Positions 25,671 to 42,498 of a stretch of 64,000 nucleotides of DNA are shown piece after piece. Both the position numbers and the translations under genes were made by a program. The stretch covers positions 310,001-374,000 of the forward strand of contig NZ_JAASQK010000002.1 in assembly GCF_011762195.1 (NCBI RefSeq), in the 5' to 3' direction. Numbering within the stretch: the stretch's first letter is position 1; every line of letters starts with the position of its first letter. The notes beneath the pieces were generated by a model, which saw only the letters and a list, made by a program, of their open reading frames with translations, had not been told where the DNA came from and did not search any database. This DNA is from Sphingomonas oligoaromativorans (lineage in GTDB: Bacteria > Pseudomonadota > Alphaproteobacteria > Sphingomonadales > Sphingomonadaceae).

Positions 25671-25968
25671 GATACCCCCTTCCCTTCCGGCCCCAAGCTT
25701 CTATATAGGCTCTATCCGACATCAAAGGCTTGGCGCTCGTCCGTATGACGCGTGCCCGGCCGCCCGCCCCGCCTCCGGGACACGATCCGCCTTGCGCAAC
25801 GGATCGCGACGAATGGGAGACGAGGGCCGGGTCAGACGAGTGCAGCAGTGCGGTCCCGACAGCCCGGGTCCGCACTTTTTTGCGTGGACTCCACCCGGAG
25901 GACCGCAAACGGCTGTGGGAATGCTGGGAGGCATTCCACGACGACATTGATTGCGAGGACGGACCACA
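25671..25968 (+). promoter_or_regulatory. rpoB upstream region and leader
   Basis: This 298-base stretch separates the membrane-protein gene from rpoB. A TATATA at 25702 is a possible -10 element, though no convincing -35 is visible. A terminator-like hairpin lies at 25848-25882. A short open frame (25730-25999) crosses the hairpin and the rpoB start and is not supported as a gene. The rpoBC promoter is expected here because a terminator follows rplL far upstream. Confidence 0.5.
25848..25882 (+). terminator. Intrinsic terminator or attenuator in the rpoB leader
   Basis: The hairpin GTGCGG-T-CCCG, loop ACAGCC, CGGG-T-CCGCAC is followed by TTTTTTG, a canonical intrinsic terminator layout, and ends about 87 bases before the rpoB ATG. 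It either ends the upstream membrane-protein transcript or attenuates rpoBC transcription. Confidence 0.75.
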
Positions 25969-30159
<4,191 letters not shown>

Positions 30160-30163
30160 GCAA

Positions 30164-30275
30164 TCCTCCCCTCCCTGCGTGCAGGGAGGGGATCGAGGGG
30201 TGGGTGCCTCGCGGCATGCGCGACGCCCGCCCCGGACCGACCCACCCCCGGCCCCTCCCTTGTCAGGGAGGGGAG
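30164..30275. repeat. Large palindromic repeat between rpoB and rpoC (type B)
   Basis: A 112-base element with outer hairpins CCCCTCCCTG-CGTG-CAGGGAGGGG at the left and CCCCTCCCTTGTCAGGGAGGGG-like arms at the right, and an inner pair GGGGTGGGT / ACCCACCCCC around a GC-rich centre (CTCGCGGCATGCGCGACGC). This layout (GGGAGGGG ... GTGGGT ... ACCCACCCC ... CCCCTCCC) is typical of a REP family dispersed in sphingomonad genomes. Confidence 0.85.
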
Positions 30276-30294
30276 TTGGATGAGGGACAGATTT

Positions 30295-34569
<4,275 letters not shown>

Positions 34570-34603
34570 TCGTTTCGACGATCCCGTTCGGGTCGAGACA
34601 GAG

Positions 34604-34643
34604 CCCCTCCCGTGAGCGATCACGGGAGGGGTTTTGTTTTTTT
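34604..34643 (+). terminator. Rho-independent terminator after rpoC
   Basis: A perfect 12-bp stem (CCCCTCCCGTGA, loop GCGA, TCACGGGAGGGG) followed by TTTTGTTTTTTT, 34 bases after the rpoC stop. It ends the rpoBC transcript. Confidence 0.93.
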
Positions 34644-34721
34644 GGGGAAGGGAAAAGGAAAAGCTGGCATTTGAACAGCATGAGGGGTGCATCCCGCCAT
34701 CCCAGTGGATAAAGCGGCGCC

Positions 34722-36053
34722 ATGTCCGAATCTGCACCATCCGAAGCCGCCGGTCCTTCGATCGATCGCCCGAAGCAGCGGCAGCGGATGGATCGCATCA
34801 AGCTGCTCACACGCCGCCACGGCCCGGCGGCTCCCATATGGCGCAAGCGCGCCGCGATCGTTTCCGGCGCGATCGCGCTCGGCCTGACCGCGCTTCTGTT
34901 CGCGCGGCTGGCGGATGAGGCGAATGCCCTGTTCCGGCAATTCGTCCGTGTGTGGTGGTGGGCGCCGCTGATCGCCACGCCGGCCGTGTTCGGCGGGCTG
35001 GTGTGGATCACGCGGCGCGTCGCTCCGGCGGCGCGCGGATCGGGCATCCCGCAGATCATGGCGGCGCGCCTCGATCCGAACGGCGCTATGAACTCCCTCG
35101 CATCGGCCCGGACGGCGGCCGTGAAGTTTCTGGTGACGCTCGTCGCCCTGCTGGTTGGCGCTTCGGTGGGGCGCGAAGGGCCTACCGTTCAGATCTCGGC
35201 GACGATCATGGCCTATGCCCACCGGCTGTTCCGCGTGCCGATCCGGGCCTCGGTGATGGTGGCGGGCGGCGCGGCAGGGGTGGCGGCGGCGTTCAACACC
35301 CCGCTCGCCGGGGTGACCTTCGCCATCGAGGAACTCGCCGCCGCCTACGATCAGCGCATGACGTTGCTGGTCATGACGGCGGTGCTGATCTCCGGCATGG
35401 TCAGCCTCGGCATCGCGGGCGACTATGTCTATTTCGGCGCGATGGGGGATACGCTGCCGATCGGCCGCGCCATCGTCGTGACGCTGGTGGCGGGCGTGAC
35501 GGGCGGATTGACGGGCGGGCTGTTCGCGCGGGCGATGCTGGCATTCGCCGGTTCCCGCTGGCGGCCGTTCGCAGCAATGCGCGCCCATCCCGTCGCCCTC
35601 GCGATCGGCGCCGGCCTGGTGGTGGCCGCGCTCGGCTGCTCGACGCAGATGACGTGGGGCACCGGCTATCAGCCCGCGCGCATGATTATCCTGGGCCATC
35701 ATGCGCCGCTGTGGTTCGGGGCCGCCAAATTCCTGGCGACGCTCGCCACCGCCGTATCGGGGATGCCGGGCGGCATTTTCGCGCCGTCGCTCGCAACGGG
35801 GGCCGGTCTGGGAGACATGCTCCGCACGCTCTTCCCGGCCTCGGCCGCGGGGCCGGTCATCCTGCTCGGCATGATCGGCTATTTCACCGGGGCCGTGCGG
35901 GCTCCCCTGACCGCCGTGGTGATTATCTCGGAAGCGACCGCCAGCCATAGCCTGCTGCTGCCGCTGCTCGCCACCGCCCTGGTGGCGGACGCGACATCCA
36001 GCCTCGTTTGCCGGGAACGGCTATATCACGGCCTCTCGCGGAGCTTCACATAA
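34722..36053 (+). CDS. ClC-family chloride channel/antiporter
   Basis: A 443-residue ClC protein. The chloride-site motifs GSGIPQ (about residue 107), GREGPT (gating Glu152) and GGIFAPSLATGAGLG are intact. The internal proton-pathway glutamate is present in AIEELAAAYD (Glu203/204), so a 2Cl-/H+ exchanger is more likely than a channel. About ten membrane segments. No C-terminal CBS domains are present. Its basic N-terminal tail (about 40 residues) is longer than in E. coli ClcA. Confidence 0.92.
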   Translation: MSESAPSEAAGPSIDRPKQRQRMDRIKLLTRRHGPAAPIWRKRAAIVSGAIALGLTALLFARLADEANALFRQFVRVWWWAPLIATPAVFGGLVWITRRVAPAARGSGIPQIMAARLDPNGAMNSLASARTAAVKFLVTLVALLVGASVGREGPTVQISATIMAYAHRLFRVPIRASVMVAGGAAGVAAAFNTPLAGVTFAIEELAAAYDQRMTLLVMTAVLISGMVSLGIAGDYVYFGAMGDTLPIGRAIVVTLVAGVTGGLTGGLFARAMLAFAGSRWRPFAAMRAHPVALAIGAGLVVAALGCSTQMTWGTGYQPARMIILGHHAPLWFGAAKFLATLATAVSGMPGGIFAPSLATGAGLGDMLRTLFPASAAGPVILLGMIGYFTGAVRAPLTAVVIISEATASHSLLLPLLATALVADATSSLVCRERLYHGLSRSFT

Positions 36054-36121
36054 GCCCGCGAGAGGAATCGGGCGTTTCCTGCCCCCTATCCCTCCCCCAT
36101 CCGAGCCGCCATAACCGCGCC

Positions 36122-37453
36122 ATGGCAACCGTCCTCGGCCTCTCGCTTCCCGATCGCGCCACCGCGCCCTTCTGCCCGTCCGAGGTGGAAGGCAGCATCG
36201 CCGTTCCGAAATCCGCCCCGATCGGGCAAAGGATCGCGCGGTTCGCCGGCCCCGGAATGCTCGTCGCGGTCGGCTATATGGACCCCGGCAACTGGGCCAC
36301 CGACATCGCCGCCGGCTCGGGATACGGCTTCGACCTGCTGTTCGTGCTGGTCGGCGCCAGCCTCGCGGCGATCCTGCTCCAGTCGCTCGCGCTCCGGCTC
36401 GGCATGGCCTCGGGGCTCGACCTCGCGCAGGCCTGCCGCCGGCGCTACGGCCGCGTCCCCAATTTCGCGCTGTGGGCGCTGGCGGAGATCGCCATCCTCG
36501 CCACCGACGTCGCCGAGGTGCTGGGCGGCGCGCTCGCCATCAAGCTGCTGCTGGGGCTACCGCTGTGGGCGGGCATATTGCTCACCGCGTTCGACATGCT
36601 GCTGGTCGTCGGCCTCAAGGGGCGCGGCTTCCGGCAGGTGGAGGCGATCGTCACCGGCCTCGTCGCCACCATCGCGCTCTGCTTCCTGATCGAGCTGTGG
36701 ATCGTCCCGCCGGATTTCCACGCCGTCGCGCAGGGGCTGATCCCGGATACCGGGCGGCTCGCCCAGCCCGGCGCGCTGACGATCGCCATCGGGATCATCG
36801 GCGCGACCGTGATGCCGCACAATCTCTACCTCCACTCCAGCATCGTGCAGACCCGCGAGATTCCCGGCGGCGAGGCCGAAAAGCGCGCCGCGATCCGCAT
36901 CGCCAACTGGGATTCGGGCATCTCGCTGTTCCTCGCGATGCTGGTGAACGCGGGCATCCTCGCGCTCGCGGCGGGGGCCTTCCACGCGACGGGGCACACC
37001 CAGATCGCCGAGATCGACGACGCCTATCATCTGCTCGAACCGATCACCGGCGCCAAGGCGGCCGGCCTGTTCTTCGGCATCGCGCTGCTCGCCTCGGGCC
37101 AGAGCAGCACGTTCACCGGCACGATCGCGGGGCAGGTGACCCTCGAAGGCTTCCTGAAGCTCAAGATCCCCTGCTGGCAGCGGCGCGTCATCACGCGGGT
37201 CATCGCGATCATCCCGGCGATGCTGGGGGTGATCCTGCTGGGGGATCATGGCGTCGGGCCGATGCTGGTGGTGAGCCAGATCGTCCTGTCGCTCCAGCTC
37301 CCCTTCGCGATCTGGCCGCTGATCCGCGCGGCGGGGGACAAAGGGATCATGGGCGGCCTCGCGGCGGGGCCGCTTCCGATCGCCGTCGCGTGGGGATTGT
37401 TCGCGATGCTTTCGGCGGCAAATCTGTGGCTTCTCGCCAGCCTTGCCGGCTGA
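36122..37453 (+). CDS. mntH: Nramp-family divalent metal transporter
   Basis: A 443-residue Nramp transporter with the two metal-binding helix breaks: DPGN in GYMDPGNWATD (Asp54) and MPHN (231-234) in ATVMPHNLYLHSS. About eleven membrane segments. Family members import Mn2+ (and Fe2+) with protons. The start at 36122 (MATVLGLSLPDRAT) begins just past the ClC gene, and no known manganese riboswitch or MntR site is evident upstream. The glycosyltransferase gene begins 29 bases after its stop. Confidence 0.93.
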   Translation: MATVLGLSLPDRATAPFCPSEVEGSIAVPKSAPIGQRIARFAGPGMLVAVGYMDPGNWATDIAAGSGYGFDLLFVLVGASLAAILLQSLALRLGMASGLDLAQACRRRYGRVPNFALWALAEIAILATDVAEVLGGALAIKLLLGLPLWAGILLTAFDMLLVVGLKGRGFRQVEAIVTGLVATIALCFLIELWIVPPDFHAVAQGLIPDTGRLAQPGALTIAIGIIGATVMPHNLYLHSSIVQTREIPGGEAEKRAAIRIANWDSGISLFLAMLVNAGILALAAGAFHATGHTQIAEIDDAYHLLEPITGAKAAGLFFGIALLASGQSSTFTGTIAGQVTLEGFLKLKIPCWQRRVITRVIAIIPAMLGVILLGDHGVGPMLVVSQIVLSLQLPFAIWPLIRAAGDKGIMGGLAAGPLPIAVAWGLFAMLSAANLWLLASLAG

Positions 37454-37481
37454 CATCTTGGCACCGGACGTCCACGCGCTT

Positions 37482-38705
37482 ATGCACCCCCCGATGGAAG
37501 TGACCGACCTCCGCGTGGCGCTGTTCACCGGCAACTACAACTATGTCCGGGATGGCGCGAACCAGGCCCTCAACCGCCTCGTCGAATATCTGCTGCGACA
37601 GGGCGCGGCCGTGCGCATCTATTCGCCCAAGGTGAAGAAGCCCGCCTTCGAGGCCGTGGGCGATCTGGTCGGCGTGCCGGCGATCCCGCTGCCGGGCCGT
37701 GCTGAATATCGCGCGCCGATCCTGCTGACGCCGGCGGTGAAGAAGGACATCCACGCCTTCCGCCCCAACATGATCCATGTCGCGAGCCCGGAAGTGCTGG
37801 GCCACGCCGCCGTCCGCTTCGCGCGCAAGAACCATCTGCCGGTGGTCGCCTCGGTCCATACCCGGTTCGAGACCTATCCGCGCTATTACGGCTTCGCCTT
37901 CCTCGAAGGTGCGGTGGAGGCGGTGCTGCGCCGTTTCTATCGCCGCTGCGACGCGATCTTCGCGCCGTCGGACTCGATGGCCCAGCTTCTGCGGGACCAG
38001 CGCATGAACTTCGACGTCGGCATCTGGTCGCGCGGGGTCGAGCGCGATCGCTTCTCGCCCGAGCGCCGCGACATGGCATGGCGCCGCTCGCTCGGCATCG
38101 CCGATGACGAGGTGGCGGTGGGCTTCATCGGCCGGCTGGTGATGGAAAAGGGGCTCGACGTCTTCTCGGACACGATCGACGAGCTGGTCCGCCGGGGCGT
38201 CCGGCATCGCGTGCTGATCGTCGGCGACGGCCCGGCGCGCGACTGGTTCGAGAAGCGCCTGCCGGAAAATGCCGTGTTCGCGGGCTTTCAGGGCGGCGCC
38301 GATCTCGGCCGCGCGGCGGCGTCGATGGACGTGCTGTTCAACCCCTCCGTCACCGAGACGTTCGGCAATGTCACCCTTGAGGCCATGGCCGCCGGCATCC
38401 CGGTGGTCGCGGCCGATGCCACGGGCAGCCGCAGCCTCGTCGAGCCGCATGTGACGGGCGATCTGGTCCGCCCCGGCGCGACGCATCTCTTCGCGGATGC
38501 CCTCGCCCGCTATTGCCGCGACGGCGAGGCGCGCCTCGCGGCGGGTCAGGCCGGGCGCCTCGCCAGCCGCGCCTATGAGTGGGACAATGTGAATCAGGCG
38601 CTGGTCGATTCCTATCTCAGGATCGAGCGGCAGCGCCAGCGGGGCAGCCTGCGCACGCCCGGCCTCCAGCGTGCGCCGTGGCCGGGCGGGCAGCAGCCGG
38701 GCTGA
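37482..38705 (+). CDS. Glycosyltransferase family 4-type (GT-B fold)
   Basis: A 407-residue GT-B glycosyltransferase. The N-terminal half has RVALFTGNYNYVRDGANQAL and VVASVHTRFETYPRYYG. The C-terminal Rossmann half has VGFIGRLVMEKGLDVF, VLIVGDGPAR and the nucleotide-sugar motif NPSVTETFGNVTLEAMAAGI (E-x7-E). Similar proteins are GDP-mannose-dependent alpha-mannosyltransferases or UDP-sugar enzymes acting on lipids; in sphingomonads a role in glycosphingolipid or polysaccharide assembly is possible but unproven. ATG 37494 or a TTG further upstream are other possible starts. Confidence 0.85.
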   Translation: MHPPMEVTDLRVALFTGNYNYVRDGANQALNRLVEYLLRQGAAVRIYSPKVKKPAFEAVGDLVGVPAIPLPGRAEYRAPILLTPAVKKDIHAFRPNMIHVASPEVLGHAAVRFARKNHLPVVASVHTRFETYPRYYGFAFLEGAVEAVLRRFYRRCDAIFAPSDSMAQLLRDQRMNFDVGIWSRGVERDRFSPERRDMAWRRSLGIADDEVAVGFIGRLVMEKGLDVFSDTIDELVRRGVRHRVLIVGDGPARDWFEKRLPENAVFAGFQGGADLGRAAASMDVLFNPSVTETFGNVTLEAMAAGIPVVAADATGSRSLVEPHVTGDLVRPGATHLFADALARYCRDGEARLAAGQAGRLASRAYEWDNVNQALVDSYLRIERQRQRGSLRTPGLQRAPWPGGQQPG

Positions 38706-38714
38706 ACCAGACGC

Positions 38715-39002
38715 TTAGCTCCAGACGAAGGGCAACGGCGCCTCGCGGAAGGCGAAGCGGTCGAGATGCTCGGCCAGCACCGTCTTCATCCGGTCGAGGA
38801 TCTCGGCGTCGGGCGCCTCGATCCGGCTGGTGAGGCCGCTCTCGTCGGCATCGAGCGTGACCGTCGTCCCGTTGGGGAAGCCGATCGTGCCATGGGCGGG
38901 ATCGAACGCCACCTCCAGCTTGTGCGCCCAATGCTTGCAGAGCTGCTGGAGGTAGCGGCTGGCGCTGGCGGTCTCCACCCGCGCCGTGCTGGTCATCGTC
39001 AT
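38715..39002 (-). CDS. DUF2218 domain-containing protein
   Basis: A 95-residue protein (MTMTSTARVETASASRYLQQ, then LCKHWAHKLEVAFDP and GTTVTLDADESGLTSRIEA). This is the DUF2218 family, small proteins often found next to metal- or stress-responsive regulators and of unknown function. The conserved LCKHWAHK block could bind a metal. The ATG at 39002 is favoured by AAGGAG six bases upstream; ATG at 39005 or 38996 are possible. It lies 65 bases downstream of the PadR regulator on the same strand and is probably co-transcribed. Confidence 0.85.
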   Translation of the reverse strand: MTMTSTARVETASASRYLQQLCKHWAHKLEVAFDPAHGTIGFPNGTTVTLDADESGLTSRIEAPDAEILDRMKTVLAEHLDRFAFREAPLPFVWS

Positions 39003-39067
39003 CATTCGCTCCTTCTCGGCGCGCAACCGCGCGCGCAACAGGTCGAGCCTCGTCACCGGGCTGAGCC

Positions 39068-39682
39068 TCAGAGGCGCTCGATCTTGCGGGCCGCCTCGTC
39101 GATCAGCGCGACCGCTTCGTGGATCATGTCTTCGGAGGCGTCCGCCTCGCCCAGCTTCATGCGCAGCACATTCTTGAGATTGTGCATCGCACGCCGCACC
39201 GAGCTGCCCTCGGTCCGCTCGCGCATCTCGCCGAGCGCATCGAGGCGCGCCATCAGCGCGGCGATCTCCCCGGCCTTCTCCTCCAGCACGCGCCGGCCTT
39301 CGGCGGTGGCGGCGAACAGCTTGCGGGCGCCTTCGCTCGGCGCGTCCTCGATCAGGCCCATGTCGCCCAGCATGGTGAGCGTCGGGTAAACGACGCCGGG
39401 GCTCGGCGCATAGGCGCCGCCGGTGCGCTCCTCGATCGCGCGGATCAGGTCATAGCCGTGGCGCGGCTGCTCGCCGATCAGGCTGAGCAGCACGAGGCGC
39501 AGCTCGCCGCCGTCGAACATCCGGCGCCGGCCGCCGCCGCGCGGGCCTTCCCGCTCCATGCTCCATTCGAACTCGAACGGCCCCCGGCGGAAGCCGCCGC
39601 GCATCATGTGCATGGGGTGCTCGTGGCGATCATGGCCATGACCGCGGCCACCGCGACCGTGATGGTGAAATCCAAATCTCAT
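39068..39682 (-). CDS. PadR-family transcriptional regulator
   Basis: A 204-residue regulator. A His/Gly/Arg-rich N-terminal tail (FHHHGRGGRGHGHDRHEHPM) may bind metal. The winged-helix PadR domain (about residues 50-125) has GELRLVLLSLIGEQPRHGYD, RTGGAYAPSPGVVYPTLTML and DMGLIEDAPSEGARKLFAAT. A C-terminal coiled helix for dimerisation follows. The ATG at 39682 has GGAGG nine bases upstream, whereas ATG 39691 touches that site, so 39682 is chosen. A near-palindromic site just upstream (39708-39725) suggests autoregulation. DUF2218 is the likely co-regulated partner. Confidence 0.88.
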   Translation of the reverse strand: MRFGFHHHGRGGRGHGHDRHEHPMHMMRGGFRRGPFEFEWSMEREGPRGGGRRRMFDGGELRLVLLSLIGEQPRHGYDLIRAIEERTGGAYAPSPGVVYPTLTMLGDMGLIEDAPSEGARKLFAATAEGRRVLEEKAGEIAALMARLDALGEMRERTEGSSVRRAMHNLKNVLRMKLGEADASEDMIHEAVALIDEAARKIERL

Positions 39683-39707
39683 GTATCTCATCCTCCATCT
39701 GAGTCGC

Positions 39708-39725
39708 TCTTAGATATATCTTAGA
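39708..39725. promoter_or_regulatory. Candidate PadR operator
   Basis: TCTTAGATATATCTTAGA lies 25-45 bases upstream of the PadR start, in the gap shared with divergent rarA. It contains the perfect palindrome AGATATATCT and a direct repeat of TCTTAGA. PadR proteins commonly bind such AT-rich dyads in their own promoter. Confidence 0.65.
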
Positions 39726-39779
39726 CTGTCTTGATGCAACACCCCTTCGCCGCCACGGCCAAAGGCTTATATGGAGGGC

Positions 39780-41093
39780 ATGGCCGATCTCTTTGCCGAC
39801 ACCACCGCCCCCGCCGCCCTTCCCGCCGAGGCCGCGCCGCTGGCCGATCATCTGCGCCCGCGCACCCTCGCCGATGTCGTCGGGCAGGAGCATCTCACCG
39901 GGCCGGACGGCGCGATCGGGCGGATGGTGGCGGTCGGAAGGCTCTCCTCGATGATCCTGTGGGGGCCGCCGGGCACCGGCAAGACCAGCATCGCGCGCCT
40001 GCTGGCGGATGCGGTGTCGCTGCGCTTCGTGGCGATCTCGGCGGTGTTCTCAGGCGTGGCGGAGCTGAAGAAGGTGTTCGCCGAAGCGCGCGACCATGCC
40101 CGCACCGGCACGCGCACTTTGCTCTTCGTGGACGAGATCCATCGCTTCAACCGCGCCCAGCAGGACGGCTTCCTGCCCTATGTCGAGGACGGCACGGTCA
40201 TCCTCGTCGGCGCGACCACCGAGAATCCATCGTTCGAACTCAACGCCGCGCTCCTCTCCCGCGCGCAGGTGCTGATCCTGCACCGGCTGGACGCGGCGGC
40301 GCTCGGCACGCTGCTCGACCGCGCCGAGGAGATCGAGGGCCGCCCCCTCCCCGTCACGCCCGAGGCGCGCGGCGCGCTGATCGCGTCGGCCGACGGCGAC
40401 GGCCGCTTCCTGCTCAATCAGGCCGAGACGCTCTTCTCGGTGGAGCTGGAGGAGCCGCTCGACCCCTCCGGCCTCGCGGCGCTCCTGCACCGGCGGATGG
40501 CGGTCTACGACAAGGATCGCGAGGGGCATTACAACCTGATCTCGGCGCTCCATAAGGCGGTGCGCGGATCGGACCCGCAGGCCGCGCTCTATTATCTCGC
40601 GCGGATGCTGGTGGCGGGCGAGCAGCCCCTCTTCCTGCTGCGCCGGCTGGTCCGCATGGCGATCGAGGATATCGGGCTCGCCGATCCGAACGCGCTGGTC
40701 CAGTGCATCGCCGCCAAGGAGACCTATGATTTCCTCGGCTCTCCCGAGGGCGAGCTGGCGCTGGCGCAGGCCTGCCTCTACCTCGCCACCGCGCCCAAAT
40801 CGAACGCGGGCTACAAGGCGCTCAAGGCCGCCCAGCGCGCGGCGAAGGAAACCGGCTCGCTGATGCCGCCCAAGAACATCCTCAACGCCCCCACGAAGCT
40901 GATGAAGCAGGCCGGCTACGGCAAGGATTATGCCTACGATCATGACGCGCCGGACGCCTTCTCGGGCGACGATTACTGGCCCGAGGAGATGGCGCCCCAG
41001 ACCTTCTACACCCCCACCCCGCGCGGCTTCGAGGCGAAGATCGCCGAGCGGCTCGCTTACTGGGATCGCCTGCGAAAGGAGCGCCGGGGATGA
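39780..41093 (+). CDS. rarA: Replication-associated recombination AAA+ ATPase RarA/MgsA
   Basis: A 437-residue AAA+ protein. Walker A is WGPPGTGKTSIARLLADA, Walker B is LLFVDEIHRFNRAQQDG, and sensor 1 is VGATTENPSFELN. The C-terminal MgsA domain (YLARMLVAGEQPLFLLRRLV, ALVQCIAAKETYDFLGSPEG) is typical. RarA acts at stalled replication forks and gaps. An in-frame ATG at 39771 is possible but the family usually begins MADLF. The next gene overlaps its stop by four bases. Confidence 0.95.
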   Translation: MADLFADTTAPAALPAEAAPLADHLRPRTLADVVGQEHLTGPDGAIGRMVAVGRLSSMILWGPPGTGKTSIARLLADAVSLRFVAISAVFSGVAELKKVFAEARDHARTGTRTLLFVDEIHRFNRAQQDGFLPYVEDGTVILVGATTENPSFELNAALLSRAQVLILHRLDAAALGTLLDRAEEIEGRPLPVTPEARGALIASADGDGRFLLNQAETLFSVELEEPLDPSGLAALLHRRMAVYDKDREGHYNLISALHKAVRGSDPQAALYYLARMLVAGEQPLFLLRRLVRMAIEDIGLADPNALVQCIAAKETYDFLGSPEGELALAQACLYLATAPKSNAGYKALKAAQRAAKETGSLMPPKNILNAPTKLMKQAGYGKDYAYDHDAPDAFSGDDYWPEEMAPQTFYTPTPRGFEAKIAERLAYWDRLRKERRG

Positions 41094-41428
41094 ATTGGGA
41101 CGAAGCCGTCGCCTATGCGCTGACGCTGGAGGGGGCGGAGCTTTCCACCAGCTACGGCCAGCCCTCGGTGAAGGCGAACGGCAACGCCTTCCTCAACATC
41201 GGCCATGAGCCGGATAGCAGCTTCGTCCTCCATCTCGATCATGGCGTGATCGACTGGCTGATGGCCGAGCATCCCGAAAGCTTCTGGAAGACCCCGCATT
41301 ATGAGGGCTATCCGGCGGTGCTGGTCCGCTACGACACGCCGCGCGACGATGTGGTGCGCGCGATGATCGAGAGCGCCTGCGCCCGCGCGCTGGCCAAAAA
41401 GCCGCCCCGCCCGCGCAAGGCCCGATGA
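41090..41428 (+). CDS. MmcQ/YjbR family protein
   Basis: A 112-residue protein with the YjbR-like fold: GAELSTSYGQPSVKANGNAF, then ESFWKTPHYEGYPAVLVRYD and a C-terminal helix. Family members are annotated as double-wing DNA-binding proteins; biological role is unclear. It overlaps the rarA stop (ATGA) and the next ATG, so rarA, this gene and the following one form one unit. Confidence 0.85.
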   Translation: MNWDEAVAYALTLEGAELSTSYGQPSVKANGNAFLNIGHEPDSSFVLHLDHGVIDWLMAEHPESFWKTPHYEGYPAVLVRYDTPRDDVVRAMIESACARALAKKPPRPRKAR

Positions 41429-42288
41429 TCCGCCGGTTCGCGCGCTTCGCCTGCATCGACTGGTCTGGCGCGGCGGGAGCATTCCAGCCGGGCATCGCGG
41501 TCGCCGTCTGCGAACCCGGCGGCGCGCCCGTGCTGGTCGAGCCCGAGGGGCGGCACTGGTCGCGCGAGGCGGTGCTGCGCTGGCTCGGGCGGCAGGACGA
41601 CATGCTGGTGGGGATCGACTTCTCCGCATCCTTCCCCTTCGCGGATGCGGGCGCCTATTTCCCCGGCTGGGCGGAGAGCCCGCGCGATGCCCGCACGCTC
41701 TGGGCGCTGGTCGATCGCATGACGGCCAACGAACCGCATCTCGGCGCCTCCACGCTGGTCGATCATGGTGAGCTGTCGCGCCACTTCCGCCGCCATGGCG
41801 GGCGCACCGGGGATCTGTTCGGCGGCGGGATCGGCCGGATGCGCGTCACCGAGCGGGCGGCGCGGGCGGCGGGGCTCGCGCCTTCGTCCAGCTTCAACCT
41901 GGTCGGCGCGGCGCAGGTCGGCAAGGCGAGCCTCGCGGGGATGCGCCTGCTCCACCGGCTGGCGGGGCGCGCGGCCGCGTGGCCGTTCGACCCGGTGCCC
42001 GCCTCCGGGCCGCTGATCGTGGAGATCTACACCAGCCTCGCCGCCCGCGCCGCCGGCCTCGCCAAAGGGCGGAGCAAGATGCGCTCGGCCGAGGCGCTGG
42101 ATGCGGCGCTGGCCGCGCTCGGCCACCCGCCGCACGCCCCGCTCGGCCATTATGACGACCACCGCACCGACGCTCTGCTCGGCGCGGCATGGCTCGCGGA
42201 TGCGGCGCGGGACGAGGCGCTGTGGCATCCGGCAAGCCTGACGGCGACGCTCGCCGAAACCGAAGGCTGGACCTTCGGCCTGCATTGA
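41425..42288 (+). CDS. Uncharacterised protein, possibly DUF429-like (RNase H fold)
   Basis: A 287-residue protein. The FACIDWSGAAGAF start (Asp on strand 1), VGIDFSASFPF (Asp on a later strand) and the C-terminal YDDHRTDALLGAAWLAD pattern resemble DUF429/RNase H-like predicted nucleases, where acidic residues at these places bind metal. I do not recognise it firmly. It is translationally coupled to the YjbR-like gene and ends 35 bases before tRNA-Thr. Confidence 0.6.
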   Translation: MIRRFARFACIDWSGAAGAFQPGIAVAVCEPGGAPVLVEPEGRHWSREAVLRWLGRQDDMLVGIDFSASFPFADAGAYFPGWAESPRDARTLWALVDRMTANEPHLGASTLVDHGELSRHFRRHGGRTGDLFGGGIGRMRVTERAARAAGLAPSSSFNLVGAAQVGKASLAGMRLLHRLAGRAAAWPFDPVPASGPLIVEIYTSLAARAAGLAKGRSKMRSAEALDAALAALGHPPHAPLGHYDDHRTDALLGAAWLADAARDEALWHPASLTATLAETEGWTFGLH

Positions 42289-42323
42289 CCACCCCCGGCC
42301 GGGACGCTACCGAACGCCCCGGA

Positions 42324-42403
<80 letters not shown>

Positions 42404-42498
42404 TCTTTCGCCACCATTCGCTGGCGGTTGAAAATTCCCCGAAAACCGGTGATATCCCTCGTCTAGGCGTTCGCCAGCACTCGCTGACCTTCGCTATC

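Noticed and set aside
36054-36121. Manganese riboswitch before mntH
   Set aside because: Only 68 bases, without the expected conserved loops.
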